A stretch of 64,000 bases of DNA from Nesterenkonia sp. E16_10 (GTDB lineage: Bacteria > Actinomycetota > Actinomycetes > Actinomycetales > Micrococcaceae), in contig NZ_JADPSA010000029.1 of assembly GCF_017347085.1 (NCBI RefSeq), positions 186,001-250,000 on the forward strand, in the 5' to 3' direction. A program made the position numbers and the translations under genes. Shown in pieces: positions 39,455 to 48,547 of this stretch; positions within the stretch are counted from its first letter, which is position 1, and the number at the start of each line of letters is the position of its first letter. Under the pieces are notes generated by a model. The model was given only the letters and a program-made list of their open reading frames with translations, had not been told where the DNA came from and did no database searches.

Positions 39455-39600
39455 GCCATCGGATCTCCCGGCCGGCTGGCTGTGCGCGGCGGTTCACGCC
39501 GGCGCATCCACCAACCGGCCAAGCATGCATCGGGCCCACCAGCTTGGCGCTCGTCCAAGACGGTGGAGATCGTCCCACTGTGAAGACTAAGGAAACCTCC

Positions 39601-40035
39601 ATGGCAGAGACACTCGTGCGACGTGATCCCATCACGGGCGCCGAAGTACCGCGCTGCGACCTACCAGAAGACGTCATTCTCCGTGCCCTGCGCGGAAAGC
39701 TGCACAGCATTCACATCCACGAGGAACCCGGTGAAGGACTCGTCATTGAGGCGATGCTGCCCAACTTCGACTCCCCCGACATCACCATCGACGTCCACCA
39801 GGGAGATCTTCTGATCCGAGCAGAACACCATGCCGACGGCGAGGACACGCAGTACCTGGTCCGGGGCAGCAGCAGTTTCTACCGCAGGGTCACCTTGCCC
39901 GCCGGCGCCCAGCAAGACTTCATCTGCGCGGACTTCCATGACGGGACTCTGCGAGTGACCATCCCCTTGGGCGAGCCCGACAGCGTCACCCCTCGCCCAT
40001 CACCCGCCGCTCTGGAGGAATTCTATGAACATTGA
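39601..40035 (+). CDS. Hsp20 / alpha-crystallin family small heat-shock protein 2
   Basis: A 144-residue second small heat-shock protein, paralogous to the preceding one. The conserved features are EGLVIEAMLPNF, SSSFYRRVTLPAG and ADFHDGTLRVTIP. It is more diverged at the N-terminus and lacks a clear C-terminal IxI. AAGGAAA precedes the ATG at 39601. Its last 11 bases overlap the universal stress protein start, so the two are translationally coupled. Two different small chaperones may form mixed oligomers. Confidence 0.9.
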   Translation: MAETLVRRDPITGAEVPRCDLPEDVILRALRGKLHSIHIHEEPGEGLVIEAMLPNFDSPDITIDVHQGDLLIRAEHHADGEDTQYLVRGSSSFYRRVTLPAGAQQDFICADFHDGTLRVTIPLGEPDSVTPRPSPAALEEFYEH

Positions 40036-41026
40036 TCCGCACGCCCCACCCCGCCCCATCGTCTTCGACCCGGCAGCCCGGGACCTGGATGTGATCGTCG
40101 GCTTCGACGGATCCGCCCAATCTATGCAGGCACTGGACTATGGCGCGCTGGAGGCGCAACGAAGCGGACGCGTGCTGACCGTGGTCACCGCATCAGGCAC
40201 CTCGCTCCCGGTCTCCACCGCTCCCCTGCCGCCGAAGCTCAAAGACGAGGTCCCCGGCGATGCGGCCAAGAAGGTTCTCAGCGATGCCCGGGATCACTTA
40301 CAGGGCTATCCAGGACGAGTGAACTTCCGAATCGAGCGCGGAGACGCCACTGTCGTGTTGCGGGAGCTGTCCACCGTGGCGCAGCTGGTGATCGTCGGAG
40401 CCCGCGGACGGGGCGGGTTTCTCGGCAAGATCAGAGGGTCGGTGGCCACAGGGCTGCCCGCCCATGCCCAGTGCCCCGTCATCGTGGTCTCCGGAGAGTC
40501 CGCGCCGAACGACACGGAGGGGGCCGCGCGTTTCACCCCCCGGGAAGACCCACGACCGGTAGTGGTCGGCATCGATGGCTCTGAGCACAGCAGAGTCGCC
40601 GCCCTGCACGCGGCCCGAGCGGCGCAGGACCGTGATGCGACGCTGCATCTGCTCATGACGCTGCCCTCACTGGAGGGCTGGTTGGACTGGTACCCAGAGC
40701 TGGACCCCATCGACCAGGGGGTGATCAACCGCAGGCAGTCCCAGCTGGAGCAGTCTCTCCGTGCAGAGGTTGCATGGTTGCTTGGCCACTACCCCCGATT
40801 GGATGTCACCGCCGCGGTGAAGCCCGGTGACGCCGTGGCGCAGCTGACCAAGGCCACCAACGACGCCCAGCTTGTGGTGGTCGGCACCAGAGGGCACGGC
40901 GTGTTCACCGGCGTGCTCTTGGGGTCCGTCTCCCGCGGGGTGCTCCTGCGGGCCGCCGGTCCGGTCATGGTTGTTCCGGACCTCCAGGACGACCGGCTCA
41001 GCGACCAGCCAGAACCCATCCGGTAG
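40025..41026 (+). CDS. Universal stress protein with two USP domains
   Basis: A 333-residue tandem-USP protein, the ATP-binding type common in actinobacterial dormancy regulons. Domain 1 (about residues 14-158) begins VIVGFDGSAQS and ends with GARGRGGFLGKIRGSVATG; domain 2 (about 178-320) begins VVVGIDGSEHSRVA and ends with GTRGHGVFTGVLLGSVSRG. Both carry the G-2x-G-9x-G(S/T) nucleotide motif. GGAGGA sits five bases before the ATG, inside the hsp20 gene. It likely acts downstream of a stress signal; the target is unknown. Confidence 0.93.
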   Translation: MNIDPHAPPRPIVFDPAARDLDVIVGFDGSAQSMQALDYGALEAQRSGRVLTVVTASGTSLPVSTAPLPPKLKDEVPGDAAKKVLSDARDHLQGYPGRVNFRIERGDATVVLRELSTVAQLVIVGARGRGGFLGKIRGSVATGLPAHAQCPVIVVSGESAPNDTEGAARFTPREDPRPVVVGIDGSEHSRVAALHAARAAQDRDATLHLLMTLPSLEGWLDWYPELDPIDQGVINRRQSQLEQSLRAEVAWLLGHYPRLDVTAAVKPGDAVAQLTKATNDAQLVVVGTRGHGVFTGVLLGSVSRGVLLRAAGPVMVVPDLQDDRLSDQPEPIR

Positions 41027-41227
41027 ACCTGCCAGCACCTGACCGATCTCACGCTGATCACCTGGGTTCTCGGAATCCACGAGAGGGGTGCGAGGACTGT
41101 ATGTGAAGAGGAGGCAGAATTCCGAACCACTGGTCGACCCTGCGTGCCGCCTCGGTCGTCCTGGCTCTCGCCTCCCCTGTCCCGACCCGTCCTGACCCGT
41201 CCGGGAAACACAGCCCACCAGACGTGA

Positions 41228-41246
41228 GTGAGACCTGTGGCCCTAC
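41228..41246 (+). promoter_or_regulatory. Copy of the shared GGACCT-type element upstream of BON gene 2
   Basis: GTGAGACCTGTGGCCCTAC matches the amiS copy at 15 of 19 positions; its AGACCT starts 86 bases before the ATG at 41317. Confidence 0.4.
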
Positions 41247-41316
41247 CCGGCTCGGAGGTCCCCGCCCACACTGAAGTTTGCTTCGCCCCAGCGACACAGA
41301 TTCGAGGAGTTCGTCC

Positions 41317-42003
41317 ATGCAACGCGTTTCACCCATATCGGCCATGAAGGTTCCCACAGACCGCGCGCTGAAACCTGCGGTACAAGCGGAACTTTCGTGG
41401 TCCCCGGACCTGGATGCCTCGGGGATAGAGATCCACGTAGAACACTCAGCGGTGACGGCCTCGGGAGTCGTCGGTTCCTACGCCGAATTGCTCGCCGTGG
41501 GCCGTGCCATGACGCGCGTCCGCGGAGTCACCTCGGCGATCAACAAAGTGATGGTGCAAGCCGAGAACTCCCGTTGGGTGACCGATGCCGACATCCGAAG
41601 AATTGTGGATCACGCTCTGACGTGGTCCACAACCGTCCCGAGAACGGTCAGGTCTCGGGTGCTGAACCGTCACGTCACCCTCACGGGAGAGGTGGACTGG
41701 GATTTCCAGCGTCGAGCAGCCCATCGAGCGGTCCAGGACCTCAGGGGCGTGGAATCGGTGGAGAACCTAATCCACCTCACCACACGCACTCCGGTCGAGA
41801 ACGCTGAGCAGCAGCTGCGGGACGCCATGGAGCGTCATCCACAGCTCGACGCAGGCCGCATCACCGCGACGGTCATCGACCATACGGCGGTGCTCACGGG
41901 TTATGTCTCCTCCCTGGCCGCATCGGAGCAAGCTGGTTCAGCGACCTGGGGATGCCCAAGCGTGACACAGGTCGATAACCGCCTGGTGGTTCGTCCCTCC
42001 TGA
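41317..42003 (+). CDS. Triple BON-domain protein 2
   Basis: A 228-residue paralogue of BON protein 1 with the same three-domain plan: [34 protein letters not shown] and [14 protein letters not shown]. It is the most diverged of the three, and its third domain lacks the shared VRSWAEKKQ segment. GAGGAG lies before the ATG at 41317. It has its own 290-base upstream region and a copy of the shared element, so it is probably transcribed separately. Confidence 0.87.
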   Translation: MQRVSPISAMKVPTDRALKPAVQAELSWSPDLDASGIEIHVEHSAVTASGVVGSYAELLAVGRAMTRVRGVTSAINKVMVQAENSRWVTDADIRRIVDHALTWSTTVPRTVRSRVLNRHVTLTGEVDWDFQRRAAHRAVQDLRGVESVENLIHLTTRTPVENAEQQLRDAMERHPQLDAGRITATVIDHTAVLTGYVSSLAASEQAGSATWGCPSVTQVDNRLVVRPS

Positions 42004-42116
42004 CTGAAGCATCAGCCAGAGCAGCGGCCGCCTCGCTCACAACACATCCCTGCACCACCGGGGTTGCTGGACCTTCGACATGGTGCAATTCTCGGTTTCA
42101 CGAAAGGACTGCTCCC

Positions 42117-42788
42117 GTGCGCATCGCCAAGACTCCGGACCGCGATCTGGACCTGCAGAACGCCGTTCGAGAAGAACTCCAGTGGACTCGCGATCTTGAC
42201 GCCGCCGGCATCGGGGTCGCCGTCCAGGATGGGACCGTCACGCTGTCCGGAGAAGTCGACACCTACTCGGAGTTCCTCGCCGCGAAACGGGCCGCTCTGC
42301 GGGTCCACAGCGTGACAACCCTGGTCGACGAGCTCACCGTACGCTCTCAGGCGCCCCTGGATCTCACCGAGACAGATCTCGCTCGGGACATCGAACGCGC
42401 CCTGTCCTGGTCCAGCAATGTGCCTAACGCCGTGAAGGCTGAGATCAAGGGGGCCAACGTCACCCTCACGGGGGAAGTCGACTGGCACTTCCAGCGCGAA
42501 GCCGCCCAAAGGTCGATCCAGTACCTTCGAGGCGTGGAACACGTGGAGAACCGCGTCAGACTGGCCGCACGGCCTTCCTCGGAAGACGCAGCCGAACGCA
42601 TCCAACGAGCGCTGGTGCGCAATGCTCAACTCGACGCGCAACACATCACGGTCACCGTTCAGGGCAACACGGTCACACTGACCGGAAAGGTGCGGTCCTG
42701 GGCGGAGAAGAAGCAGGCTCTCGCAGCGGCATGGTCCTCTCCCCATGTGACTGAAGTCGAGAACTATCTCGAGGTCCACCCCTCCTGA
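42117..42788 (+). CDS. Triple BON-domain protein 3
   Basis: A 223-residue paralogue closest to BON protein 1: both contain [17 protein letters not shown] and [10 protein letters not shown], and the order of domains is the same. The GTG start follows GAAAGGA. A GGACCTTCGAC stretch, part of the shared element, lies 48 bases before the start. It is convergent with the PEP synthase gene, with only 19 bases between the stops. Confidence 0.88.
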   Translation: MRIAKTPDRDLDLQNAVREELQWTRDLDAAGIGVAVQDGTVTLSGEVDTYSEFLAAKRAALRVHSVTTLVDELTVRSQAPLDLTETDLARDIERALSWSSNVPNAVKAEIKGANVTLTGEVDWHFQREAAQRSIQYLRGVEHVENRVRLAARPSSEDAAERIQRALVRNAQLDAQHITVTVQGNTVTLTGKVRSWAEKKQALAAAWSSPHVTEVENYLEVHPS

Positions 42789-42807
42789 CCCCACTCCCGG
42801 TGACCGG

Positions 42808-45186
42808 CTATCGATCAGCCTTCCGGGTCAGATCGACCCAGGTCTGCACCACCGTGTCAGGTGTCAGCGATATCGACTCGATGCCTTGGGCGACCAGCCA
42901 CCGCGCAAGGTCCGGATGGTCTGAGGGGCCCTGCCCACAGATCCCCACATACTTACCCTGCGACCGACATGCGTCGATCACGCTGGTGAGCATCTTGAGC
43001 ACTGCTGGATCGCGCTCATCGAAGAGATAGGACACCAGATCCGAACCGCGGTCCACCCCGAGCACCAATTGAGTCAGATCATTCGACCCTATGGAGAACC
43101 CGTCAAAGTGTTCCAGGAACTCGTCGGCGAGCAGAACATTGCTGGGCACCTCGCACATCATCATGACCTCTAAGCCGTCTTCTCCACGACGAAGCCCGTG
43201 ACTGGCCAGAAGCTCGACGACCCCTCGGGCCTCTTCGACGGTCCTGACGAAGGGAACCATGACGGCGACGTTCTGCAGGCCCATCTCTTCGCGAACGAAC
43301 CGCAGCGCCTGGCACTCCATGGCGAAACATTCGCGGAAGTCCTCGGAGAGGTATCGGGAAGCACCGCGGTAACCCAGCATCGGGTTCTCCTCCTGCGGCT
43401 CATAGAGTTCACCGCCGAGGAGCCTGGCATACTCATTCGTCTTGAAGTCGCTGAAGCGCACGATGACCCGTTCCGGAGCGAAGCTTGCGGCGATGGTCGA
43501 AACCCCCTCGGCGACCCTGCGCACGAAGAACTCCCTGGGTGACCCATAGGCCTGGACCCGCCGATCAATCTCCTTGCCCAGCTGATCCGGTAAGGCGTCA
43601 CGTGCCAGCAGGGCGCGTGGATGCACACCGATCTGGTGGTTGATGATGAACTCCATGCGAGCCAGTCCGACCCCGTGGTGCGGAAGCTGGGAGAATGAGA
43701 ACGCCCTGTCGGGGGTCCCGACGTTCATCATGATCTTCACCGGAGGCACCGGAAGCTGGTCCAAGTCTGTGACGACCTCCTCGAAGGGAAGGGCCCCGGC
43801 GTAGACCATGCCGTTGTCTCCCTCCGTGCAGGAGACCGTCACATGATGACCATCGGCCAGGATCGTCGTGGCATCGCCGGTCCCGACCACGGCGGGCAGT
43901 CCCAGCTCGCGCGCGAGGATCGCTGCGTGGCAGGTGCGACCTCCACGTTCGGTGACGATCGCCGATGCTCGCTTCATGATGGGTTCCCAGTCGGGGTCTG
44001 TGACCTCGGCAACGAGCACCTCACCGGGTTGGAAGAGGTGCATGTCCGCAGGGGAACGGAGAACCCGCACCGGGCCGGCTCCGATGCGCTGTCCGATCGC
44101 GCGCCCGCTGGTCAGAACCTTCCCCCGGCCATGCAGGACAAAACGCCGCAGCTGCTGTCGCGTCGTGTGGGACACCACGGTCTCCGGGCGCGCCTGAAGA
44201 ATGTAGATGCGTCCATCGACTCCATCGCGCGCCCACTCGACGTCCATGGGCCGACCGTAGTGATCCTCAATCGCCAGGGCGCAGCGGCCCAGCTCCATGA
44301 CCTCCGCATCCGTGATCGAGAACCGGGAGCGATCGGCAGACGGCACGTCTTCGAGCACCGTGCTGCTCTCCAGGCTCAACCCCGAGGAATACCGCATGGC
44401 CACCGCCTTCTCGCCGAGTGTTCTGCTCAGAATGGCCTCGTCTCCGCGCCGCAGACCAGGCTTGTAGACGTAGAACTCATCAGGATTCACCACTCCCTGA
44501 ACCACAGCTTCACCGAGTCCATAAGCGCTGGTGATGAACACCGCTTCCTCGAATCCGGTCTCGGTGTCCACAGTGAACATCACTCCGGAGGTTCCGATAT
44601 CGGAACGGACCATGCGTTGGATCCCGGCCGAGAGTGCCACCTCGTGGTGGGCGAATCCGTGGTGCACCCTGTAGGCGATCGCGCGGTCGTTGTAGAGCGA
44701 GGCGAACACCCTCCGAATCGCGGAGAGCAGGTTCTCCACCCCACCGATGTTGAGATAGGTCTCCTGCTGGCCTGCGAAGGACGCGTCCGGCAGATCCTCT
44801 GCTGTCGCGCTGGAACGAATCGCCCAGGTCACACCCTCCGGGTCGGGATCTCGAGCGATCAGCCTGGTGTACGCCGCGCGGATGTCGTGCTCCAGCCCTT
44901 CCGAGAGAGGCTGGTCCTGGATCCACGCACCAATCTGGGCGCCGACGCGAGCAAGTTCTCCCACATCGTCGATCTCCAGTGCCTCCAGGGCAGACCAGAT
45001 CCTCTGGTCGAGCCCGCCCTCAGCAAGAAAAGTCCGGTAGGCATCGGCTGTGGTGACGAAGCCTCCTGGCACCCGAACCCTCGCGGCAGAAAGATGACTC
45101 ACCATCTCTCCCAATGAGGCATTCTTCCCGCCCACAGCGGCCATATCGGCGAGGGTGATGTCCTCGAACCAGAGAATATTGACCAT
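42808..45186 (-). CDS. ppsA: Phosphoenolpyruvate synthase
   Basis: A 792-residue enzyme that makes PEP, AMP and phosphate from pyruvate and ATP, the entry to gluconeogenesis. The N-terminal ATP-grasp part has [10 protein letters not shown] and [18 protein letters not shown]. The swivelling domain carries the phospho-histidine in [15 protein letters not shown]. The C-terminal barrel has NPMLGYRG and the catalytic cysteine in [11 protein letters not shown]. The full length is normal. It starts 172 bases from the flavoprotein gene that precedes it on the same strand, within the stress island. Confidence 0.95.
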   Translation of the reverse strand: MVNILWFEDITLADMAAVGGKNASLGEMVSHLSAARVRVPGGFVTTADAYRTFLAEGGLDQRIWSALEALEIDDVGELARVGAQIGAWIQDQPLSEGLEHDIRAAYTRLIARDPDPEGVTWAIRSSATAEDLPDASFAGQQETYLNIGGVENLLSAIRRVFASLYNDRAIAYRVHHGFAHHEVALSAGIQRMVRSDIGTSGVMFTVDTETGFEEAVFITSAYGLGEAVVQGVVNPDEFYVYKPGLRRGDEAILSRTLGEKAVAMRYSSGLSLESSTVLEDVPSADRSRFSITDAEVMELGRCALAIEDHYGRPMDVEWARDGVDGRIYILQARPETVVSHTTRQQLRRFVLHGRGKVLTSGRAIGQRIGAGPVRVLRSPADMHLFQPGEVLVAEVTDPDWEPIMKRASAIVTERGGRTCHAAILARELGLPAVVGTGDATTILADGHHVTVSCTEGDNGMVYAGALPFEEVVTDLDQLPVPPVKIMMNVGTPDRAFSFSQLPHHGVGLARMEFIINHQIGVHPRALLARDALPDQLGKEIDRRVQAYGSPREFFVRRVAEGVSTIAASFAPERVIVRFSDFKTNEYARLLGGELYEPQEENPMLGYRGASRYLSEDFRECFAMECQALRFVREEMGLQNVAVMVPFVRTVEEARGVVELLASHGLRRGEDGLEVMMMCEVPSNVLLADEFLEHFDGFSIGSNDLTQLVLGVDRGSDLVSYLFDERDPAVLKMLTSVIDACRSQGKYVGICGQGPSDHPDLARWLVAQGIESISLTPDTVVQTWVDLTRKADR

Positions 45187-45358
45187 CAGCTGCTCCCGCT
45201 TGAAGGTATGCCCGGCCTACGACGATCTTCCGCACTGCGGATGATCGCCTCCGAGAAGAGCCCCTCGACGACTCCACTCGCATGCTGGTGCAGCCGTCGA
45301 CCGATGAAAGACCCTCAGATACCGGACGCCTCAGAGCCAGGGACAGCTGACCACCGGC

Positions 45359-45841
45359 TCAATCCAGGCCCGAACGGGTCGCGTCATCGAGTGAGATCTC
45401 CCAACCATGAGCAGGAACCACCGTGAACCGCCGACCTGTCACAACTTCTGGGGTGATGCGTACAAAGTGGTCCTTGGTCCCGGGTTGCCAGGAGATGAGT
45501 CTGTGCGCACGACTGCTACTGGACTCCAGAGGTGGCGGCATCGCGTCTGCTCTGCCTTGAACCATGACGCTCCAGGCCATATTAGTGCCGGCGTTGACGC
45601 CATCGATCTCGAAGGCCACCGGTGCAGACCCCAGCGCTGCATCTAGCTTCTTTCCTGGACCGGTGCGGAACAGGACGGTCTCTCCCTCCGTGACATATGT
45701 CAGTGGAAATATCTCGGGATGATCTACTGACCATACGGCCAACCGACCCATCGGGTTCTCTCGGAGCAACTCCCAGCAGTCGCGAGTCTCCAAGGCCTCT
45801 GTCCTCGGTGGCGGCGTAGTCCCTGACATGAAAGGGACCAT
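45359..45841 (-). CDS. Pyridoxamine 5'-phosphate oxidase-like flavin/F420-binding protein
   Basis: A 160-residue split-barrel protein of the PNPOx-like family. The helix CWELLRENPMGRLAVW, the strand IFPLTYVTEGETVLFRTGPGKKLDAAL and the AFEIDGVNAGTNMAWSVMVQGRA block are typical. Relatives bind FMN, F420 or heme and serve varied redox roles; several are in mycobacterial dormancy regulons. The start may be the ATG at 45841 or 45829; GGAG lies close to the first. A shared-element copy lies 84 bases upstream. Confidence 0.82.
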   Translation of the reverse strand: MVPFMSGTTPPPRTEALETRDCWELLRENPMGRLAVWSVDHPEIFPLTYVTEGETVLFRTGPGKKLDAALGSAPVAFEIDGVNAGTNMAWSVMVQGRADAMPPPLESSSSRAHRLISWQPGTKDHFVRITPEVVTGRRFTVVPAHGWEISLDDATRSGLD

Positions 45842-45909
45842 ACTCCGGTCGCTGGTCGGGCTCTAGTGTTGCCAGCAGCGTGAGGCGGCGTTTCGGTGAA
45901 CAGCTCGAC

Positions 45910-45928
45910 GCCCAGCCGAAGGGCCAGT
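45910..45928 (-). promoter_or_regulatory. Copy of the shared GGACCT-type element upstream of the PNPOx-like gene
   Basis: On the reverse strand the core GGCCCTTCGGC matches GGACCTTAGGC at 9 of 11 positions, and begins 84 bases before the ATG at 45841. Confidence 0.3.
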
Positions 45929-46047
45929 GCCTGCCGCAGCAGCCAGGTCTCGTCATCGTCGGCTGCCTGACCACCGTCGAGACCGGACCGAGGATCGGGC
46001 GGCTTGGAACCGATGCTGACGCCCTGAGGCCGCGCGCCGCCAGGCGA

Positions 46048-46066
46048 GTAGGACCTTAGGCCCTAC
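46048..46066. promoter_or_regulatory. Best copy of the shared near-palindromic element, upstream of amiS
   Basis: GTAGGACCTTAGGCCCTAC is a 19-base palindrome with one mismatched pair. GGACCT starts 80 bases before the amiS ATG. The layout recalls DevR/DosR-family response-regulator boxes (GGGAC with a spacer and GTCCC), but the spacing differs and the regulator is unknown. Confidence 0.5.
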
Positions 46067-46130
46067 CGGCCCTCGCACCGCTGGACCATGGTGGGAAGAG
46101 GTCGAAGGCCACCTGGGAGGCGACCACATC

Positions 46131-46763
46131 ATGGGCAACGTCGGACTTTTATACGTCGGTGCGGTTCTGTTCATCAACGGGCTCATGCTGATCGGGGTGA
46201 TCCCCGGCAAGTCCGCCGCCATACTCAACTTCTTCGTCGGTGGCATGCAGGTGATCTTCCCGACCATCATCCTGATCCAGGCGAACAACGACCCGGGGAT
46301 CATCCTTGGAGCCGCAGGCCTCTACCTCTTCGGGTTCACCTACCTCTACGTGGGCATTCTGCAGCTCACCGGTCTGAGCGGAGAGGGCCTCGGCTGGTTC
46401 TCGCTGTTCGTCTCGGTATGCGCAGTCGTGATCGGGTTCATCCAACTCACCCTCGATGACCCCGTGTTCGCCGTCATCTGGTGGATCTGGGCCGTCCTGT
46501 GGTTCCTCTTCTTCCTGCTGCTGGGACTGAACATGGACTCCCTGACCCTCACCACCGGCTGGTTCACGATCCTGATCAGCCACCTCACCGGCACGATCCC
46601 AGCCTTCGTGCTGCTGCTCGGCCGATACGAGTCCAACGCGACCCTCGCACTGGCCCTTGCGGCCCTTGGAGCTCTGGCGCTTGCCATCGCGGTGACCATC
46701 GGACGCCGCAGCAGGGCCGCAGCAGAGTCCGAGGAATCAACCACTGCCCCCGTCGTCACCTGA
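46131..46763 (+). CDS. AmiS/UreI family amide or urea channel
   Basis: A 210-residue membrane protein with six to seven helices, beginning MGNVGLLYVGAVLFING. The segments FFVGGMQVIFP, GLYLFGFTYLYVG and IWWIWAVLWFLFFL are characteristic of the AmiS/UreI family of proton-gated urea or short-chain amide channels. GGGAGG lies ten bases before the ATG. It leads a cluster with fmdB and formamidase, so formamide or acetamide import is the likely role. Confidence 0.92.
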   Translation: MGNVGLLYVGAVLFINGLMLIGVIPGKSAAILNFFVGGMQVIFPTIILIQANNDPGIILGAAGLYLFGFTYLYVGILQLTGLSGEGLGWFSLFVSVCAVVIGFIQLTLDDPVFAVIWWIWAVLWFLFFLLLGLNMDSLTLTTGWFTILISHLTGTIPAFVLLLGRYESNATLALALAALGALALAIAVTIGRRSRAAAESEESTTAPVVT

Positions 46764-46772
46764 GAGCTGATC

Positions 46773-47063
46773 ATGCCGACCTACGAGTTCAGATGTCCAG
46801 AATGCACCGACTTTGACCTGATCTTCGATATGCGTTCGGTGTCCGACACCGCGCGTTGCCCCAGCTGTGGGGGTTCCTCCAGGCGCCGGGTCAGCGCGCC
46901 CCGGCTCTCTCGGGGTGGTTCAGCGGCAGCTCGACTCATCGAAGCCACTCAGCGCAGTGCACATGAACCAGACGTCGTCGACTCTCCCGCTCCGGGCCGC
47001 CGCTCTGGGCCTGCCCAGAGGTACACCGCGAACCCGCTGCACCAGAAGCTCCCCCGCCCATGA
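46773..47063 (+). CDS. fmdB: FmdB family zinc-ribbon protein
   Basis: A 96-residue protein with the FmdB zinc ribbon: MPTYEFRCPEC at the N-terminus and ARCPSCGG near residue 32 provide the four cysteines. The rest is Arg/Ser/Pro-rich and disordered. FmdB was named for its proposed regulatory role in formamidase expression in Methylophilus; its biochemical function is uncertain. It lies nine bases after amiS and 55 bases before fmdA. Confidence 0.9.
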   Translation: MPTYEFRCPECTDFDLIFDMRSVSDTARCPSCGGSSRRRVSAPRLSRGGSAAARLIEATQRSAHEPDVVDSPAPGRRSGPAQRYTANPLHQKLPRP

Positions 47064-47118
47064 CTGCCCAGAACTGCCAGAACTGACGTATCCGAGGTAC
47101 CCGACGAAGGAGAACACC

Positions 47119-48375
47119 ATGCCCGAGCTGCTATTTCCACTCGATTCCTCCAAGAAGTTCGAGGATCAGGAGAAAGTAGGACACAACCGCTGGCACCCGG
47201 AGATTCCGCCGGTCGCCTCGGTGAAGCCTGGTACGTCATTCCGAGTGGACTGTCGCGAATGGTTCGACGGCGCCATCGTCAACGATGACTCCGCGGAGGA
47301 CATCCTCAACGCTCCGCTGCTGACCGTCCACAAGCTCAGCGGTCCCTTCGCCGTGGAAGGCGCTCAGCCGGGGGACCTCCTGGTCGTGGACATCCTTGAC
47401 GTGGGACCCATTCCCATGGAGGACTCCGGTCCCCTCGCTGGTCAAGGCTGGGGCTACACCGGGATCTTCTCGCGCAATAATGGTGGTGGTTTCCTGACAG
47501 ATCAGTTCCCCGACGCCTACAAGGCGATCTGGGATTTCAGCGGTCAGACAGCCACGTCCCGCCATATCCCCCACGTGTCCTTCACCGGTCTCATCCATCC
47601 GGGGCTGATGGGCACAGCGCCGTCGGCGAAGCTCCTGGCTCGGTGGAACAAGCGAGAAGGCGACCTGATCGCCACCGACCCACACCGAGTACCTCCCCTG
47701 GCGCTGCCTCCAGAGGCCGATCACGCGGTTCTCGGTTCCCTGGCCGCGGAGGACTTCGATCGAGTCGCCCATGAGGCCGCCCGGACTGCACCACCCCGCG
47801 AGAACGGCGGAAACCAGGACATCAAGAACCTCTCGAAGGGCACTCGGATCTTCTACCCGGTATTCGTCGACGGCGCCAACCTCTCCCTTGGTGATCTGCA
47901 CTTCTCTCAGGGTGACGGTGAGATCACGTTCTGTGGGGCGATCGAAATGGGTGGTTTCATCGACCTGCATGTCGATGTGATCAAGGGCGGCATGGAGACC
48001 TATGGGGTCAGTGAGAACGCCATCTTCATGCCCGGCAACGTGGAGCCCCAGTTCAGCCAGTGGCTGGCGTTCTCCGGAACCTCCGTGACCCTCGACGGCG
48101 AACAGCGCTACCTCGACTCGCACCTCTCCTACCAGCGAGCCTGCCTCCACGCCATCGACTACCTCGCCAAGTTCGGGTACTCCCCCGAACAGGCCTACCT
48201 GCTGCTGGGTGCGGCGCCGATTGAAGGCCGGCTCTCCGGAGTGGTGGACATTCCGAACTCCTGCTCGACGGTATACATTCCTACGTCGATCTTCGATTTC
48301 GACGTGCAGCCCTCCGCCGATGGCCCGTTCCAGATCACTCCTGGGATGGGTGCTCCGCGAGCCGCCAACCAGTGA
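47119..48375 (+). CDS. fmdA: Formamidase
   Basis: A 418-residue enzyme of the acetamidase/formamidase (FmdA_AmdA) family, which hydrolyses formamide to formate and ammonia. Recognisable segments are GHNRWHPEIPPVASVKPG, the GWGYTGIFSRNNGGGFL region, HPGLMGTAPS, GANLSLGDLHFSQGDGEI and EMGGFIDLHVDV. The ATG at 47119 is preceded by GAAGGAGA. It ends the amiS-fmdB-fmdA operon; a hairpin follows. Formate from this reaction could feed the FdhF/YdeP enzyme encoded next. Confidence 0.95.
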   Translation: MPELLFPLDSSKKFEDQEKVGHNRWHPEIPPVASVKPGTSFRVDCREWFDGAIVNDDSAEDILNAPLLTVHKLSGPFAVEGAQPGDLLVVDILDVGPIPMEDSGPLAGQGWGYTGIFSRNNGGGFLTDQFPDAYKAIWDFSGQTATSRHIPHVSFTGLIHPGLMGTAPSAKLLARWNKREGDLIATDPHRVPPLALPPEADHAVLGSLAAEDFDRVAHEAARTAPPRENGGNQDIKNLSKGTRIFYPVFVDGANLSLGDLHFSQGDGEITFCGAIEMGGFIDLHVDVIKGGMETYGVSENAIFMPGNVEPQFSQWLAFSGTSVTLDGEQRYLDSHLSYQRACLHAIDYLAKFGYSPEQAYLLLGAAPIEGRLSGVVDIPNSCSTVYIPTSIFDFDVQPSADGPFQITPGMGAPRAANQ

Positions 48376-48392
48376 ACCGCGTCTGCCGAGGA

Positions 48393-48417
48393 CCCTCACC
48401 GCGCTTCGCGGTGAGGG
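48393..48417 (+). terminator. Terminator-like hairpin after formamidase
   Basis: CCCTCACCGCG and CGCGGTGAGGG form a perfect 11-base stem with a three-base loop, 17 bases after the fmdA stop. No T-tract follows. Confidence 0.6.
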
Positions 48418-48547
48418 CGGCATCCCTGCGACGGCGTCCCTTCCCGTGGAGAGCAGGACGTCACCCAGGGACTCGGACGCGATTTGTGCGTCACAATGGC
48501 ACGAGCAGGACCACTGAACACTGAGACGCGGTCTAGAAGGGATGCGC

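Noticed and set aside
42799-42834. CTGACCC...GGGTCAG inverted repeat between BON gene 3 and ppsA as a terminator
   Set aside because: The arms are separated by a long loop and overlap the end of ppsA; the pairing is too weak to claim.
48468-48482. GGGACTCGGACGC as another copy of the shared island element, 80 bases before the FdhF/YdeP start
   Set aside because: Distance fits but the bases match poorly (no GGACCT core, weak symmetry).
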